Shown here: positions 16,326 through 23,274 of the stretch, in pieces
Layout: every line of letters begins with the position of its first letter
How positions within the stretch are numbered: position 1 is the first letter of the stretch
NCBI RefSeq assembly: GCF_000520815.1
Contig: NZ_ASRY01000203.1
Span: forward strand, 1-35,335
Direction of reading: 5' to 3'
Length of the DNA: 35,335 nt
Source: Paenibacillus maysiensis
GTDB lineage: Bacteria > Bacillota > Bacilli > Paenibacillales > Paenibacillaceae
Made by a program: the position numbers and the translations under genes
Notes under the pieces: generated by a model
What the model was told of the DNA's origin: nothing
Seen by the model: the letters and a program-made list of their open reading frames with translations, nothing else
The model's database searches: none

Positions 16326-17576
16326 TTATAGAATCCTCCAGTTGACACCGCCATCCGTCGTTTTAAGTAACAGTGATTTCTTGTCGTCCAATCGTACCAG
16401 AAGCAGCCAACCTACCGTAGAAGAAGCAAAACGGAGCTTGACCGATCGCGGGTAATCCTTTAGCTTCGATGCCAGCACTTTGCTGCCAGTAAGGGTTGTC
16501 CACGTCTTGCCCCCATCCATTGTTCGGCTCATTCCGGCAGGGGTTATGATCCACCCTTCCTTATCATTTAGAAAGGTGCGGCCGGGAATAATGGAGTTTC
16601 TTTTACTGCTTAGCCCCAAAGACACATTATTCCATTGCGTGCCTGTATCAGCAGTAAACAGTCCGCTATATTTTGTGCCGCTATCCAAATAACAGAGAAC
16701 AGGAATCCAGTACGAGGAACTACTTCCATTAAGAGACTGCGGAGCTTCGGATTTTGCTTGAGGACAACCATTCATTTTATTGGCTAACGGAGTCCAGCTC
16801 TTCCCTTGATTCGAAGTCTTATAAAGCTTAACACTGCTATCCAGATTAATCGTAACAAAACCCTGCTTGTTGCCATCAAAGCTCATTCCCGCCATGCTGC
16901 CCTGATCGGGTAAGCCCAAGCCTGACTTATTGGATGACATGCCGGAACTTTGCGCAACCTTCTGCCATGTGGCTCCTCCGTCAGTGGTATGATACAACAA
17001 CTTTTGTTGATCCTGTTCATTCAGCTTTGTAGAGGCCATAATCCATCCGGTAGACGGATTTACATATTGAATCGCGCTCACATGTTCCCCGCTTGGAAGC
17101 GCTGAAATGTCCCAGCTCTGTCCCCCATCAGCGGTTCTGAGGATGACGGTTGCGGTTTTGTCCAGATTTTGACGGACAACCCAGCCGTGCCGGGAATCGG
17201 TAAAGCTAATATCCTTCCCATATTCAAGCTTGTCTTGAAATTGAACGTTTTCGGAAGGAGAAATATTATTCCAGGTCTTTCCGCCATCATGCGTATAATA
17301 CAGCCGAAGCTCATTACGAGTAACTCCCCAAACAAAACCTTTGGTATCATCAATCAGATGGAAATCAGCTATTCGTGTCTGAACTACATATTTGGCATTG
17401 GGATCGCCCACCTTCGGCGTCAATGGTGGATTAATAGTTATCGTTTGTCCCTGGTCATCCGGTTCCTCAACCTGAGGTTTGGTTACGGTTTCTGTAGGTT
17501 CGGAAGAACAGCCAGCCAGCAGAATGCCTGTTAGCAGCAATACTCCCCCTAGAAGCGCACGCCAGCGCAGTTTCAT
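16326..17576 (-). CDS. Lipoprotein with Asp-box (BNR/YCF48-like) beta-propeller
   Basis: A 416-residue secreted lipoprotein. The signal peptide ends in the lipobox LLAGC (Cys23), so it should be anchored on the outer face of the membrane. The mature part shows seven regularly spaced Asp-box-like motifs: THDGGKTW, TADGGQSW, TTDGGATW, TSNQGKSW, TADTGTQW, TMDGGKTW and TTDGGVNW. These mark successive blades of a beta-propeller of the sialidase/VPS10/YCF48 type. Two motifs are degenerate. No catalytic sialidase residues are evident, so a binding or scaffold role is more likely than hydrolysis. Good ribosome binding site and its own terminator; no partner gene adjoins. Confidence 0.82.
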   Translation of the reverse strand: MKLRWRALLGGVLLLTGILLAGCSSEPTETVTKPQVEEPDDQGQTITINPPLTPKVGDPNAKYVVQTRIADFHLIDDTKGFVWGVTRNELRLYYTHDGGKTWNNISPSENVQFQDKLEYGKDISFTDSRHGWVVRQNLDKTATVILRTADGGQSWDISALPSGEHVSAIQYVNPSTGWIMASTKLNEQDQQKLLYHTTDGGATWQKVAQSSGMSSNKSGLGLPDQGSMAGMSFDGNKQGFVTINLDSSVKLYKTSNQGKSWTPLANKMNGCPQAKSEAPQSLNGSSSSYWIPVLCYLDSGTKYSGLFTADTGTQWNNVSLGLSSKRNSIIPGRTFLNDKEGWIITPAGMSRTMDGGKTWTTLTGSKVLASKLKDYPRSVKLRFASSTVGWLLLVRLDDKKSLLLKTTDGGVNWRIL

Positions 17577-17682
17577 ATAAAATCCTCCCTCGATGGCATG
17601 CGGTAATCCCGTGCCAAAAGCTTATCTGAAACAGAATTATACCATAAACGACCCTAAGTGACACTTTTCGCATGCTCATACC

Positions 17683-17727
17683 AAAAAGCCGGCCACCCTT
17701 CACATACGTGCAGGATGCCGGCTTTTT
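17683..17727. terminator. Bidirectional terminator after the permease gene
   Basis: AAAAAGCCGGC (17683-17693) and GCCGGCTTTTT (17717-17727) are perfect 11-bp arms with a 23-nt loop. It follows the permease stop at 17742 on the minus strand. Confidence 0.9.
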
Positions 17728-17741
17728 AACATTTATACCTA

Positions 17742-19133
17742 TTAGGATTTACGATTTAACAAACTTTTGTGATATCCGTAGAAGAAATAAATCAGCAAAC
17801 CCAGCAGAAGCCACACGAAAAATCCAATCCACGTGCTGATATGAAGCTGAAGCATCAAACCGACGCAAACCAGGGCACTCAAAAGCGGGAGCAACGGAAC
17901 CCAAGGTACGTTAAAGCCTCTTTTCAAATCCGGACGTCTCTTCCGCAGAACGATCACCCCAACCGATACAACGGCAAAAGCGAACAGGGTTCCGATACTC
18001 GTCAGGTTCGTCAGTGCATGTAATGGAAAAAATCCACTAGCCAATGCAATGATGCTTCCGACCAGCCAGGTACTTCGGATGGGTGTTTGAGTTTTGGGAT
18101 TGATTTTAGAAAAAAATATCGGTAACAGACCATCACGGGACATCGAGAAGATTAGCCGTGTCTGACCATACAACAGCACGAGTAAAACCGTGGTCATCCC
18201 GGCAATCGCACCGACAGAAATCAATCCTGCCGCAAAATCTTGATGAATAAAGCGCAAAGCAAACGCAACAGGATCATTTACCCCCAGTTGCGTATAAGGT
18301 ACCATTCCAGTAAGTACAACCGAGACCGCTATATACAGCACTGTACAAATCGCAAGCGAGGAAATAATACCGATTGGCATATTCCGTTGCGGATTACGTA
18401 CCTCCTCTGCTGCCGTTGAAATGGCGTCGAAGCCCAAATAAGCAAAAAATACGATTGCCGCAGCACTCAAAACACCGGAAAAACCATAGGGGAGAAACGG
18501 TGTCCAGTTAGCAGGCTTAACATAAAAAATTCCGATTCCGATAAACAGCAGCACGACTCCGACTTTGACACAAACCATAATGAAATTAAATCGGACCGTT
18601 TCCTTGGCTCCGAGACTCAGCAGCAGTGTGATTAACATAATGATACACACAGCAGGCAGGTCAATAATGGTTCCCTTGGCTGAATTGAAGGCTGCGGTTA
18701 GAGCCAGTGGTAAATGTATATCGAAGCCGGCCAGCAAGCCTTGAAAATAAGCAGACCAGCCACTACTCACAGAGGCAGCCGCCACCCCGTATTCCAGAAT
18801 TAAGTCCCAACCCAGCACCCAGGCCAGAATTTCCCCAAACACAATATAGCTATACGCATAAGCACTGCCAGCAGCGGGAACCGTAGATGAAAGCTCCGCA
18901 TAGCACAAGGCTGCCAGCACGCAGGCAATTCCTGCAATAACAAAGGAGATCATCAGGCCAGGACCCGCATTTTCCGCTGCTGCCTTGCCTGTGATCACAA
19001 AAATCCCGGTACCGATGATACATCCTACACCCAGCATAGTCAGATCGAAGGCGCCCATCGTTCTCTTCAAGTGACCCGTCGTTCCGTTTTCCCCTTGCGG
19101 GAGCATCCCTGTCTTTTTTCGAAATAAGTCCAT
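17742..19133 (-). CDS. APC-family amino acid permease (cationic amino acid transporter type)
   Basis: Integral membrane amino-acid transporter of about 463 residues with roughly 12-13 hydrophobic helices. The first helix carries the APC substrate motif GCIIGTGIFVITG, and the AAEEVRNPQRNMPIGI loop is typical of the CAT/YfnA branch. A late segment FNVPWVPLLPLLSALVCVGLM is also family-like. I prefer the ATG at 19133, 9 nt after AGAGG; an ATG two codons earlier is too close to it. The substrate (basic or branched amino acids) is not decided by the sequence. A sigma-A-like promoter lies upstream and the gene is divergent from ldh. Confidence 0.88.
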   Translation of the reverse strand: MDLFRKKTGMLPQGENGTTGHLKRTMGAFDLTMLGVGCIIGTGIFVITGKAAAENAGPGLMISFVIAGIACVLAALCYAELSSTVPAAGSAYAYSYIVFGEILAWVLGWDLILEYGVAAASVSSGWSAYFQGLLAGFDIHLPLALTAAFNSAKGTIIDLPAVCIIMLITLLLSLGAKETVRFNFIMVCVKVGVVLLFIGIGIFYVKPANWTPFLPYGFSGVLSAAAIVFFAYLGFDAISTAAEEVRNPQRNMPIGIISSLAICTVLYIAVSVVLTGMVPYTQLGVNDPVAFALRFIHQDFAAGLISVGAIAGMTTVLLVLLYGQTRLIFSMSRDGLLPIFFSKINPKTQTPIRSTWLVGSIIALASGFFPLHALTNLTSIGTLFAFAVVSVGVIVLRKRRPDLKRGFNVPWVPLLPLLSALVCVGLMLQLHISTWIGFFVWLLLGLLIYFFYGYHKSLLNRKS

Positions 19134-19213
19134 AATCATAATCCTCTTTCCATAATGTCGTACGCCAATATTGCTACTGCAACGCTTTAGTGTGTGTCCC
19201 TGCCATTCGATTA

Positions 19214-19242
19214 ATTATTAGCGAGTCCCTGTTTGATGTCAA
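19214..19242 (-). promoter_or_regulatory. Sigma-A promoter of the permease gene
   Basis: On the minus strand a perfect TTGACA-type -35 (19237-19242) is followed after 16-17 nt by TAATAA/AATAAT (19214-19220). Its distance to the permease start is about 80 nt. Confidence 0.6.
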
Positions 19243-19363
19243 GGAGAAATGTCATATTTCTTTGCAGTGGAGGGCACATATACAGTAAACTAAGTTGGAA
19301 AGATAAAATTTGTATTATTAAAAAATGAAAAGGTATTCAACCCGAGAAGGAGATGAGGATTTT

Positions 19364-20293
19364 ATGAGCTTAAAACCTTACAAACGAAGCAGAGTGGCCA
19401 TTGTCGGCATGGGAGCGGTCGGTACAACGACCGGTTACACCCTCCTGCTACGCCAACGTATGTCAGAACTTGTCTTTATCGATGTAAACGTCAAAAAGGC
19501 GCAGGGGGAAATGCTCGATATGAACCACGGGCTTCCCTTTCTCGGCGGTGTCAAAGTGTGGGCAGGTGATTATGAAGACTGCCGTGATGCGGATATCATC
19601 ATTGTTACAGCGGGCGCATCACAAAAGCCGGGAGAAACACGCATTGATTTGCTCAAGCGTAATGCCGAAATTTTTGAAAGCATTATTGATAATATCGTCA
19701 AGGTAAACACACACGGCATTTTGCTGATCGCAACCAATCCAGTGGACATTCTCTCCTACATTTCCTGGAAACGTAGTGGCTGGCCTTCGAGCAGAGTTAT
19801 CGGTTCGGGAACGCTGCTGGACAGCGCACGCTTCCGTTATTTGATTGGTAAGCAAAAGGGCATTGACCCTCGCAGCATCCACGCCCATATTATTGGAGAA
19901 CATGGCGACTCCGAACTGCCTGTATGGAGCACGGCCAACATCGCAGGAACTCCATTGGAGCTGGGCGAAGAAACGAAAAATGAGATTTTTGAAAACACCA
20001 AAAATGCAGCCTATGAAATTATAGATGCCAAAGGCGCGACTTCTTACGCCATCGGGCTAGCTCTCGACCGGATCGTAGCCGCCATTCTGGGAGACGAAGG
20101 GTCGGTACTTAATGTGTCCACCTTGCTGGAAGATTATAACGGAGTGTCTGACGTTTATCTGGGTGTTCCAAGTATCGTAGATCACAACGGAGTACGTGAA
20201 ATTTTGGATCTTCCACTGAATGACAAGGAACGTCAAGGGCTACACCAATCTGCGGACAAGCTGAAAGATCAAATCAGTAAACTCAGCTTGTAG
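19364..20293 (+). CDS. ldh: L-lactate dehydrogenase
   Basis: Reduces pyruvate to L-lactate with NADH (cytoplasmic fermentation enzyme). The Rossmann GMGAVG is at residues 15-20 with D40 for NAD preference. ASQKPGETR (85-93) has the Gln that favours pyruvate over oxaloacetate. The catalytic histidine is H180 in IGEHGDSELPVW, and GVPSIV is near the C-terminus. I chose ATG 19364 (309 residues), preceded by AAGGAG and GAGG; the upstream in-frame ATG 19325 has no ribosome binding site. A terminator follows. No lactate permease is adjacent, and I found no convincing Rex site upstream. Confidence 0.94.
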   Translation: MSLKPYKRSRVAIVGMGAVGTTTGYTLLLRQRMSELVFIDVNVKKAQGEMLDMNHGLPFLGGVKVWAGDYEDCRDADIIIVTAGASQKPGETRIDLLKRNAEIFESIIDNIVKVNTHGILLIATNPVDILSYISWKRSGWPSSRVIGSGTLLDSARFRYLIGKQKGIDPRSIHAHIIGEHGDSELPVWSTANIAGTPLELGEETKNEIFENTKNAAYEIIDAKGATSYAIGLALDRIVAAILGDEGSVLNVSTLLEDYNGVSDVYLGVPSIVDHNGVREILDLPLNDKERQGLHQSADKLKDQISKLSL

Positions 20294-20318
20294 ATGAACG
20301 AACTGAAATTGTAGACAA

Positions 20319-20365
20319 AAAGGGCCTCCACAGCGGCGAAAATACCGTTGAGAGGCCCTTTGATT
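20319..20365. terminator. Terminator between ldh and the DUF3900-like gene
   Basis: AAAGGGCCTC (20319-20328) and GAGGCCCTTT (20352-20361) are perfect 10-bp arms. With T/A runs on both sides it can serve both convergent genes. Confidence 0.88.
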
Positions 20366-20408
20366 ATGTCATATAAGAGTTCAGCTTATCGTAAACAGTT
20401 TACTCAGA

Positions 20409-21512
20409 TTACCAAGGCGGCGTATCGCCATCGGCAAACTCGTCTTCTTGCAGGCGTTTCTCTTTCAGCCGCTCAGCCACCGTTTCGAACGATTCAGGTT
20501 GAAGCAGCTCAATCGGTGAAAAGCCTTTTTCAAACGTAAATGCATCGCCTTCAATGATAAGCGCGTACCTGTCGTGCAGCTTCGTAATATGCAGCTTGGC
20601 CCCAAAGTCGGACAGCAGTCCACGTACAGCCGTATCATCCAGCTTGAAGCGAACTTCAATTTCCGGCTTTAGCTCAACAATATGCTGTGCAGCTTCTACG
20701 ACCTGAAGGGGTTCCCATTTCCCTTGCAAATCCCGTTTTTCACTGGCCGCCCACAGCTCCAGATCACGTTCCTCTTGCTGTCTTTCCTCATTGGAAGCAT
20801 CCGGCCATTTCGTCTCTACATAGTTCTGGACGAAGCCCATGACATGCTCATTGACGATTTCTGGCATGGATTGCTCATAGGTCACAAATTTCAGAAAATC
20901 CTCAAAATACCGTGCATGCGAGGACTGGTGAATTTTAAGCTCCCACTCATCGTTCATCCCCTCCTCCAGCATGTAAGGATACATGATAGATTTCATATTA
21001 CGGGCTGAAATAGCCATTTCGACCTCACTGACCAAACTGCTTTCGGTAATCCGGGCAATTTTAGGTTCAAAATCACATTTGAGCACAAAAATAAAGGGAT
21101 CATCGGAGTGTGTATTCAAGGTAGCCTGTACAATGATCAGCGCTCCGCCGCGTACCGCGCTCGTATCCAGATACATCCGCACCAGATCGTCGCAGGCATT
21201 TTTAAAATCTTCCTTATCCTCTGCTGCCCGCAGCCGGGCGAACATATTGAAATTGGGATTACTGCTCAGTTCATGCTCCGGTTCGACGATAAAGCGGCCA
21301 ATTTTGGTCGGTGCCTGCTCTGTGCTCGGATTTTTCTCGACCTTCCGCTTGCTAATGCGGGCAAATTCCCCGTCCAGAAATTTTTTAACATCGCTTTCGT
21401 CATAATCATAGTCATCCATCGTAGCGTAATGCTTGTAGGACTTACCGCCCTGTCCTTCTTTTCCGTCTACCTGAATTACAAAAAAAGATAAAAAGTCCAC
21501 TTGAAAGTTCAT
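20409..21512 (-). CDS. DUF3900-like protein
   Basis: A 367-residue cytoplasmic protein without signal or membrane segments. It begins with MNFQVDFLSFFVIQVDG and has conserved-looking segments APTKIGRFIVEPEHELSSNP, FVLKCDFEPK, MKSIMYPYM and HQSSHARYFEDFLKFV. From memory these match the Bacillaceae/Paenibacillus DUF3900 family. Function is unknown. The layout (an acidic linker, then a domain that handles KCDFEPK and SSHARYFEDFL segments) recalls nucleoid-associated NdpA-like proteins, but that is a guess. AAGGAG lies about 14 nt before the ATG, an unusually long spacing, and no closer in-frame start exists. Confidence 0.65.
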   Translation of the reverse strand: MNFQVDFLSFFVIQVDGKEGQGGKSYKHYATMDDYDYDESDVKKFLDGEFARISKRKVEKNPSTEQAPTKIGRFIVEPEHELSSNPNFNMFARLRAAEDKEDFKNACDDLVRMYLDTSAVRGGALIIVQATLNTHSDDPFIFVLKCDFEPKIARITESSLVSEVEMAISARNMKSIMYPYMLEEGMNDEWELKIHQSSHARYFEDFLKFVTYEQSMPEIVNEHVMGFVQNYVETKWPDASNEERQQEERDLELWAASEKRDLQGKWEPLQVVEAAQHIVELKPEIEVRFKLDDTAVRGLLSDFGAKLHITKLHDRYALIIEGDAFTFEKGFSPIELLQPESFETVAERLKEKRLQEDEFADGDTPPW

Positions 21513-21867
21513 TTGCGTCTCATACGCTCCTTTTCAGGCATGTACGCGTAATTATATCACTATGGATTTAAAACGTACATCGGATTCAAGTCCTCATCAT
21601 CAAGATACACATTATAGTTAACATAATATTTATTATGTTAACTTAATTTGCGAATTAGATATAATTTCCAAATCACAAGTTTATATTGAGTCCATTTACC
21701 ACTATTCTGATCCAAGTCCTTAAGCATCATTGACCCATTAATTTCCTATGCCATACTCTCTTCATAATTCAAAAAAACATTTGACTAAACAGTAGTTCAT
21801 TTATTATATTACCTATTGTTATATAGACAATTATATATTTTGTTTATATAAGTAAAATTAAACTTAA
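21513..21867. other. AT-rich intergenic stretch with palindrome 1 and a promoter-like pair
   Basis: No gene is visible. It contains a 26-bp palindrome (listed separately) and a plus-strand TTGACT (21781-21786) with TATATT 18 nt later (21805-21810). That may be the old promoter of the decayed MFS gene downstream. Composition is distinctly more AT-rich than the neighbouring genes. Confidence 0.5.
21616..21643. promoter_or_regulatory. 26-bp palindrome, copy 1
   Basis: AGTTAACATAATA and TATTATGTTAACT are perfect 13-bp arms around TT. It lies upstream of the MFS remnant and also upstream of the DUF3900-like gene on the other strand. The form suits a TetR- or MarR-type dimer operator. Confidence 0.55.
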
Positions 21868-22464
21868 GGGTTTTTACGCCCATTTTTCTGTTTGCCATCA
21901 TTGGAGGAACGCTCGCTGACCGTTGGAGGCCCAAACGGACCATGATTAGTTGCGATCTGCTGTCCACTTTCTTTTCGGCCATCCTGTCTCAATTTTCTCA
22001 GCCATCTGCGATGAGGTTATTTAAGCAGCATGTAGCACCGGAACAGCTTCAAGGAGTGATGACCTGCAAAAAAAGTACAGCCGCAAATGCTGCTGGTGGT
22101 CGGACTTTTGGTGAGCCCACTGGCAACCTTCGGAATCGGCTGGTCGCACAGTATTGTCCTGACGCTGGCTCTACAGGTATTCAGCGGCTTATTTTATCCG
22201 TGCATTCATATCGGCATCAACACCATGATGATAAAAAATGCCGAAGCAGCTTTCATCGGCCGCGTCGGCGGAGCCCTCTCTCCCCTGTTCACAGGGATGA
22301 TGGTCGTCGGTATGAGTATTGGCGGGGCGATCAAGCATGCGTCTTCCCTGTTTATCGTATTTGCTGTCAGTACTGGGTTGTTTTTAGTCGGAGCGATGCT
22401 GTTGGTACCGTTGCTTCGTGATACCCCGTCTGAACAAGCTGTAGCAGCTGGTGAATCTGAGTAA
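21868..22464 (+). pseudogene. Decayed MFS (drug-efflux type) transporter
   Basis: Remnant of a 12-helix major facilitator transporter. The first readable part is TPIFLFAIIGGTLADRWRPK (end of helix 2 and the motif A loop), then MISCDLLST, then a jump to QFSQPSAMRLFKQHVAPEQL. After this, reading moves to a different frame (from about 22066) for the C-terminal helices, starting QPQMLLVVGLLVSPLATFG and ending at the stop at 22464. The N-terminus, part of helices 3-4 and most of the middle are missing. About 195 of an expected 400 or so residues remain, so it cannot be a functional transporter. A drug-efflux role is inferred from the DHA1-like segments. Confidence 0.85.
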
Positions 22465-22471
22465 TACAAGA

Positions 22472-22528
22472 AACCGATCCTAATTGGTATGCAGGTGTAT
22501 CCTGCCATCCGTTTAGGGTCGGTTTTTT
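22472..22528 (+). terminator. Terminator after the MFS remnant
   Basis: AACCGATCCTAA (22472-22483) pairs with TTAGGGTCGGTT (22513-22524) with one G-U pair, followed by six Ts. The decayed gene keeps its terminator. Confidence 0.85.
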
Positions 22529-22621
22529 ATGATCACATCATAATTTCATAATTTCATACGACCTATGACTCTCTTCCTTCATGTTGTCTTTTCTATAATG
22601 GTGTTTGCTCACAACATTTAA

Positions 22622-22647
22622 GTTAACACAATATATATTATGTTAAC
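22622..22647. promoter_or_regulatory. 26-bp palindrome, copy 2
   Basis: GTTAACACAATA and TATTATGTTAAC around TA: the same design as copy 1 with one mismatch between arms. CCTTTTTATT follows on the plus strand, so a weak terminator function is possible as well. It lies about 110 nt upstream of the MutS2-like leader promoter. Confidence 0.5.
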
Positions 22648-22757
22648 CTTTTTATTGTTAAGCAAAAACAGGTCCTCATGATCACCATTGTACCGAATTT
22701 AAAAAGCCCCGATGCTCGTTTATCTTTTTCGTTTTATAGATTTAGAATAAACTTGAC

Positions 22758-22786
22758 TTGACTTCGGTGCTGACTGATCGTATAGT
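22758..22786 (+). promoter_or_regulatory. Strong sigma-A promoter of the MutS2-like leader
   Basis: TTGACT (22758-22763) and TATAGT (22781-22786) are separated by exactly 17 nt. A second overlapping TTGACT starts at 22753. Transcription would begin near 22793, about 27 nt before the upstream ORF and about 480 nt before the MutS2-like start codon. Confidence 0.8.
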
Positions 22787-22819
22787 GTGGATATATCTGT
22801 AATCAAGGGAGAGATTTTG

Positions 22820-22843
22820 ATGTCGGTGAACGTTCTTAACTAA
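22820..22843 (+). CDS. Leader peptide MSVNVLN
   Basis: ATG-TCG-GTG-AAC-GTT-CTT-AAC-TAA, with AAGGGAGAG 6 nt upstream of the ATG. The second half lies inside the 5' arm of the leader hairpin, so a ribosome stalled there would block that arm. The peptide itself matches no leader I know. Confidence 0.65.
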   Translation: MSVNVLN

Positions 22844-22990
22844 GCAACTTCATATTCAGGGAAGACCATTCAGGCGCTTGTGCCCTCCGGGGACAGGTTT
22901 GTTTGCTGCTGTGTCTTTATCCCTGACATTAGTTAAGAACATGCGGATATCATAAATCGCCTCAGGGATTATTTTCTTCTAGGCCTTATT

Positions 22991-23017
22991 CCGTGCTGTG
23001 TTCAGCGCGGTTTTTTT
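22991..23017 (+). terminator. Leader terminator T1
   Basis: CCGTGCTG (22991-22998) pairs with CAGCGCGG (23003-23010), one G-U pair, TGTT loop, followed by seven Ts. Confidence 0.88.
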
Positions 23018-23173
23018 GTTTTCAGATTTTGTGAACTTCCTTTATACACCTCCTATTCATGGACTAATTAGCTTACAAATTGGTTTACTCATGGATGATT
23101 TGGGGACACATAAAATGGAGCTGCAAAAGCTGGATTATAGGCTTATTTGACGATAAATTCCCTCTTTCCTTCA

Positions 23174-23215
23174 GGGCGGAGAATGAACGATTTGTTCATT
23201 CTCCGCCCTTTTTTT
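23174..23215 (+). terminator. Leader terminator T2, 57 nt before the MutS2-like gene
   Basis: GGGCGGAGAATGAAC (23174-23188) and its exact complement GTTCATTCTCCGCCC (23194-23208) give a 15-bp stem with a 5-nt loop and seven Ts. No promoter is visible between it and the next start codon. Confidence 0.93.
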
Positions 23216-23274
23216 ATTTCACAGAGAAGGCTCTAAACAATCCTAAAATCACACACTAAAGGAGAGATTTATTC

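Larger units (their letters stand above)
22793..23217 (+). promoter_or_regulatory. Attenuator-type leader with upstream ORF and two terminators
   Basis: The leader opens with a good ribosome binding site and a 7-codon ORF (22820-22843). Codons 5-8 of that ORF, GTTCTTAACTAA, are the exact reverse complement of TTAGTTAAGAAC at 22929-22940. TCCCTGA (22920-22926) can pair either with TCAGGGA at 22856-22862, inside the long hairpin, or with a second TCAGGGA at 22962-22968, next to a U-rich tract, so two alternative folds exist. Two intrinsic terminators follow (22991-23017 and 23174-23215). This matches ribosome-mediated transcription attenuation as known for antibiotic-induced ABC-F, HflX and erm/cat genes. 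The exact antiterminator pairing is not resolved. The 150 nt between the terminators hold only a 19-codon frame without a ribosome binding site (23093-23152). Confidence 0.7.

Noticed and set aside
19260..19363. Rex (redox) operator or clear promoter upstream of ldh
   Set aside because: No TTGTGA-N-TCACAA-type palindrome; only weak -35/-10 candidates, so not called.
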